DNA of 64,000 bases from Mesorhizobium erdmanii USDA 3471 (GTDB taxonomy: Bacteria > Pseudomonadota > Alphaproteobacteria > Rhizobiales > Rhizobiaceae). The notes beneath the pieces are model-generated. The model saw only the letters and a list, made by a program, of their open reading frames with translations, was not told the origin of the DNA and searched no databases. Location: positions 62,001 to 126,000 of the forward strand of contig NZ_AXAE01000020.1 of the NCBI RefSeq assembly GCF_000472705.1, read 5' to 3'. Below, piece by piece: positions 61,791 through 64,000 of the stretch. A program made the position numbers and the translations under genes. Position 1 is the stretch's first letter. Each line of letters begins with the position of its first letter.

Positions 61791-61818
61791 CGAATGGCGG
61801 CGATGCCCTTCGCAAGGC

Positions 61819-63060
61819 CTACGCCACGTTCTTGCCCGAACCCGCTCGCCCCTGCACGCCCGGCGCGAAAATCTCCTGGTCGACGAAGGTCAGCGCGCGC
61901 ATCGCGCAGCCTTCGCGGATAAGCGGCAATTCGTTTGGTTCAGTATCGAACGAAATCGATTTCGAATGCTGGCCGCCGGCGGTCTGGGCGATGGCCTCGC
62001 GTAGCGCGGGCTCGATCAGGTCGAAGGCGGCGGCACTGACGCCGACCATGGCGACGGGCGCGGGATCGATCAGCGCGAACAGGCTGCCGAGGCCATAACC
62101 CAGTGCTTCGCCGGCCTTGCGATAGGCTTCGCGCTCCGGGCCAGCTCTTTCGCGCGCCGTGGCCGCCAGGGTCCGCATGTCCGCGTCGCTGACGTCGACC
62201 GGCTCGGTGTCCTCGCCGAGCTGCCTGGCATTGCGCCAGATGGCGTAGTTGCCGGCATAGGCCTCGACGCAGCCGCGGCGTCCGCAGCGGCAGAGTGCGC
62301 CGCCGGGCCGATGGATCATGTGGCCAAACTCGCCGCCCGAGGAATGCGTGCCGGTGAACAGCTCGCCCTTCAGCACCAGCCCCATGCCGATGCCGTGAGA
62401 CAACAGGATGGCGATGAAGTCGTCGCGGTAGCGCTCGGGGTCGCGCCAACGCAGCGCCACCGCCATCATGTTGCAGTCGTTTTCCATGGTGGCGGGGATG
62501 CCGAACTCGGCTTCGAGTATGTCGGCGAAGGCGATGTCGGTCTGCGGCGTGATCGGCGACCACAGCATAGCCCGGGCCTCGGTGTCGGTGATGCCCTGGA
62601 TCGCCAACGCGATGCGGGCGACGCTGCGCACGTCGATATCGGGATCGGCGAGGCGCCGCCGCACGATAGCCGTGCATTCGCCGATCAGCGCCTCGCGCGA
62701 CATGGTCAGCGTGTCCAGGCGGCGCTGTTCCTCCGATATCACCTGGCCGGCATAGTCGATGACGGCGACAGAAAGGAAATTCAGCGAAAGCACCACGGTC
62801 ATGACGGTCGCGGCCTCCGGATTGAGGCCGAGGCCGACCTGCGGCCTGCCGCGTTTGAGCGAACCCACCTCGCTCGGCTTGCCTTCGGCCAGGATGCCTT
62901 CGCCGATCAGGTCGGAGGAAATTGCCGATATGGTCGAATGGCTGAGGCCGGTGGTCGCGGCGATCTCGGTGCGCGAGGGCCGGCCGGCCCGGCGCACGGC
63001 CGCGATCACCATGGCGCGGTTGCGCCGGCGCAGATCGTCGTGGCGGATTCCGACCGACAT
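61819..63060 (-). CDS. ROK-family transcriptional regulator (XylR/NagC-like)
   Basis: A 413-residue protein: N-terminal HTH (RRAGRPSRTEIAATTGLSHSTISAISSDLIGEGILAEG) and ROK sugar-binding domain (ALAIQGITDTEARAMLWSP, GIPATMENDCNMMAVALRW, GIGMGLVLKGELFTGTHSSGGEFGHMIHRPGGALCRCGRRGCVEAYAG with the zinc-binding CRCGRRGC). Divergent from xylF across 271 bp with two GGCTCGAAAAAA sites, so it likely represses xylose transport and releases it on binding xylose. Confidence 0.94.
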   Translation of the reverse strand: MSVGIRHDDLRRRNRAMVIAAVRRAGRPSRTEIAATTGLSHSTISAISSDLIGEGILAEGKPSEVGSLKRGRPQVGLGLNPEAATVMTVVLSLNFLSVAVIDYAGQVISEEQRRLDTLTMSREALIGECTAIVRRRLADPDIDVRSVARIALAIQGITDTEARAMLWSPITPQTDIAFADILEAEFGIPATMENDCNMMAVALRWRDPERYRDDFIAILLSHGIGMGLVLKGELFTGTHSSGGEFGHMIHRPGGALCRCGRRGCVEAYAGNYAIWRNARQLGEDTEPVDVSDADMRTLAATARERAGPEREAYRKAGEALGYGLGSLFALIDPAPVAMVGVSAAAFDLIEPALREAIAQTAGGQHSKSISFDTEPNELPLIREGCAMRALTFVDQEIFAPGVQGRAGSGKNVA

Positions 63061-63169
63061 GCTTTCCCACTTCCTCCCCGTCGCGGCGGTTCTTCCTGCC
63101 CCTCGAACACTGCCGACAACAGGTCAAATACTGGCAGAAGCGGCCGCTGCTGTCATTTATTTATTGCGG

Positions 63170-63266
63170 GGCTCGAAAAAAAGTTGCAGGCCCCTCAAAA
63201 TCCATCAGAATCGATGTTGACAGCGTTCCGGGGATGCATCAGTATTTTTTTTGAGGCTCGAAAAAA
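63170..63266. promoter_or_regulatory. two repeated A-tract sites in the ROK-xylF gap, probable operator
   Basis: GGCTCGAAAAAA occurs at 63170-63181 and 63255-63266. The second is the right arm of a near-palindrome, TTTTTTTTGAG (63244-63254) facing GCTCGAAAAAA about a G. They flank the xylF promoter and the start of the ROK gene. Confidence 0.55.
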
Positions 63267-63331
63267 TAGAGCTTCTGTGCCGGCCTTTGGGCCAGTTTGG
63301 TCGCGCCTTACGCGGCGCAGGGAGGAATATC

Positions 63332-64000
63332 ATGAAAAGAGTCACGGCCGCCATCCTGGCGGGTGTCGCCATGTCGCTGACGCTTGCGTCGGTCGCGCAG
63401 GCGAAGGACAAGGTCATCGGCGTATCGTGGTCGAACTTCCAGGAAGAACGCTGGAAGACTGACGAGGCCGCGATGAAAAAGGCGATCGAGGCCGCCGGCG
63501 ACAAGTACATTTCGGCCGATGCACAGTCCAATCCCGGCAAGCAGCTTACCGATGTCGAGAGCCTGATTTCGCAGGGCGCCAATTCGCTGATCATCCTGGC
63601 ACAGGACGCCTCGGCCATCGGCCCGGCCGTGCAGAAGGCGCTCGACGAAGGCATTCCGGTCGTCGGCTATGACCGCCTGATCGAGAACAAGGACGTCTTC
63701 TACCTGACCTTCGACAACAAGGAAGTCGGCCGCCTCCAGGCCAGTGCGGTGTTCAAGGCCAAGCCGGAAGGCAATTATGTCTTCATCAAGGGCTCGGGTT
63801 CGGATCCGAATGCCGATTTCCTGTTCTCGGGCTCGATGGAAGTGCTCAAGGCGGCCATCGACTCGGGCAAGATCAAGAATGTCGGCGAGGCCTATACGGA
63901 CGGCTGGCTGCCCGCCAACGCCCAGAAGAACATGGAACAGTTCCTGACCGCCAACGACAACAAGGTCGACGCGGTGGTCGCCGCCAATGACGGCACCGCC
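63332..64000 (+). CDS. xylF: D-xylose ABC transporter substrate-binding protein XylF (partial)
   Basis: From ATG 63332 with GGGAGGAATATC before it, 223 codons to the window edge, C-terminus missing. Signal peptide [24 protein letters not shown], then [111 protein letters not shown], the typical XylF sequence (periplasmic binding protein I). The divergent ROK gene is its likely regulator. Confidence 0.94.
   Translation, partial: MKRVTAAILAGVAMSLTLASVAQAKDKVIGVSWSNFQEERWKTDEAAMKKAIEAAGDKYISADAQSNPGKQLTDVESLISQGANSLIILAQDASAIGPAVQKALDEGIPVVGYDRLIENKDVFYLTFDNKEVGRLQASAVFKAKPEGNYVFIKGSGSDPNADFLFSGSMEVLKAAIDSGKIKNVGEAYTDGWLPANAQKNMEQFLTANDNKVDAVVAANDGTA

Noticed and set aside
60793..61815. 340-codon frame on the minus strand over phoB
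   Set aside because: It overlaps phoB entirely and runs into repeats A and B; composition follows the opposite-strand codon pattern.

Overview
This 64 kb window is a stretch of chromosome from a high-GC alphaproteobacterium of the order Rhizobiales, most like Mesorhizobium or a close relative in Phyllobacteriaceae. The grounds are alphaproteobacterial core genes (a TrcR/DUF1013 regulator, DUF1192, DUF4164 next to zapA, small DUF1127 and DUF465 proteins, RpoH, the pst-phoU-phoB cluster), rhizobial-style catabolic loci (Tat-exported amino-acid binding protein, ROK regulator beside xylF), and interspersed palindromic repeats of the kind scattered through rhizobial intergenic DNA. I see no symbiosis, conjugation, phage, IS or CRISPR genes. 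The identification rests on reading the proteins by eye, not on a database search.

Layout. 1-1.6 kb: an ECF sigma factor and its anti-sigma factor (cut by the window edge). 1.7-7.5 kb: a catabolic operon on the minus strand (binding protein, two permeases, ATPase, RidA, SelA-like PLP enzyme) with a divergent IclR regulator. 7.5-8.2 kb: two divergent DUF465 genes. 8.2-17.8 kb: a palindromic repeat, ispG, a lytic transglycosylase, a chloramphenicol-phosphotransferase-like kinase, a Stf0-type sulfotransferase, a membrane hybrid kinase, an SDR, ispA, mtgA and rpmF. 18-28.2 kb: small regulators and enzymes (HbpS/GlcG-like protein, HxlR regulator with an alpha/beta hydrolase, GST, ArsR-SRPBCC pair, a second ArsR, MFS exporter, quinone oxidoreductase, DUF1127, LuxR-type regulator, TrcR). 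28.2-33.5 kb: a WYL-regulator stress locus with two copies of one inverted-repeat operator, a VOC dioxygenase, a GDSL hydrolase and a DUF899 protein. 33.7-41.5 kb: central carbon genes fba, pgk, gap and tkt on the minus strand with a K+/H+ antiporter between pgk and gap. 41.7-47.5 kb: DUF4164-zapA, a 1-Cys peroxiredoxin, an MBL-fold hydrolase, rpoH, an RluA-family synthase, a VOC protein and tRNA-Glu(CTC). 47.7-51.4 kb: small, poorly known genes plus a VOC-GST pair. 51.5-61.5 kb: a six-PAS hybrid kinase, then pstSCAB-phoU-phoB behind a triple Pho box. 61.8-64 kb: a ROK regulator divergent from xylF (cut by the edge).

How it fits together. The transporter-RidA-PLP operon reads as uptake and deamination of an amino compound under IclR control. 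The pst operon is phosphate-starvation uptake feeding PhoB; no phoR is adjacent, and the six-PAS hybrid kinase sits upstream instead. The best candidate for an undescribed system is the 28.2-30.4 kb locus: a DUF1127 protein, a DJ-1/PfpI protein, an MGMT-like protein and a YafY/WYL regulator, with the same 11-bp-arm inverted repeat in front of two transcription entry points. Three families of interspersed repeats occur twice each, and one copy supplies the stop codon of a gene.
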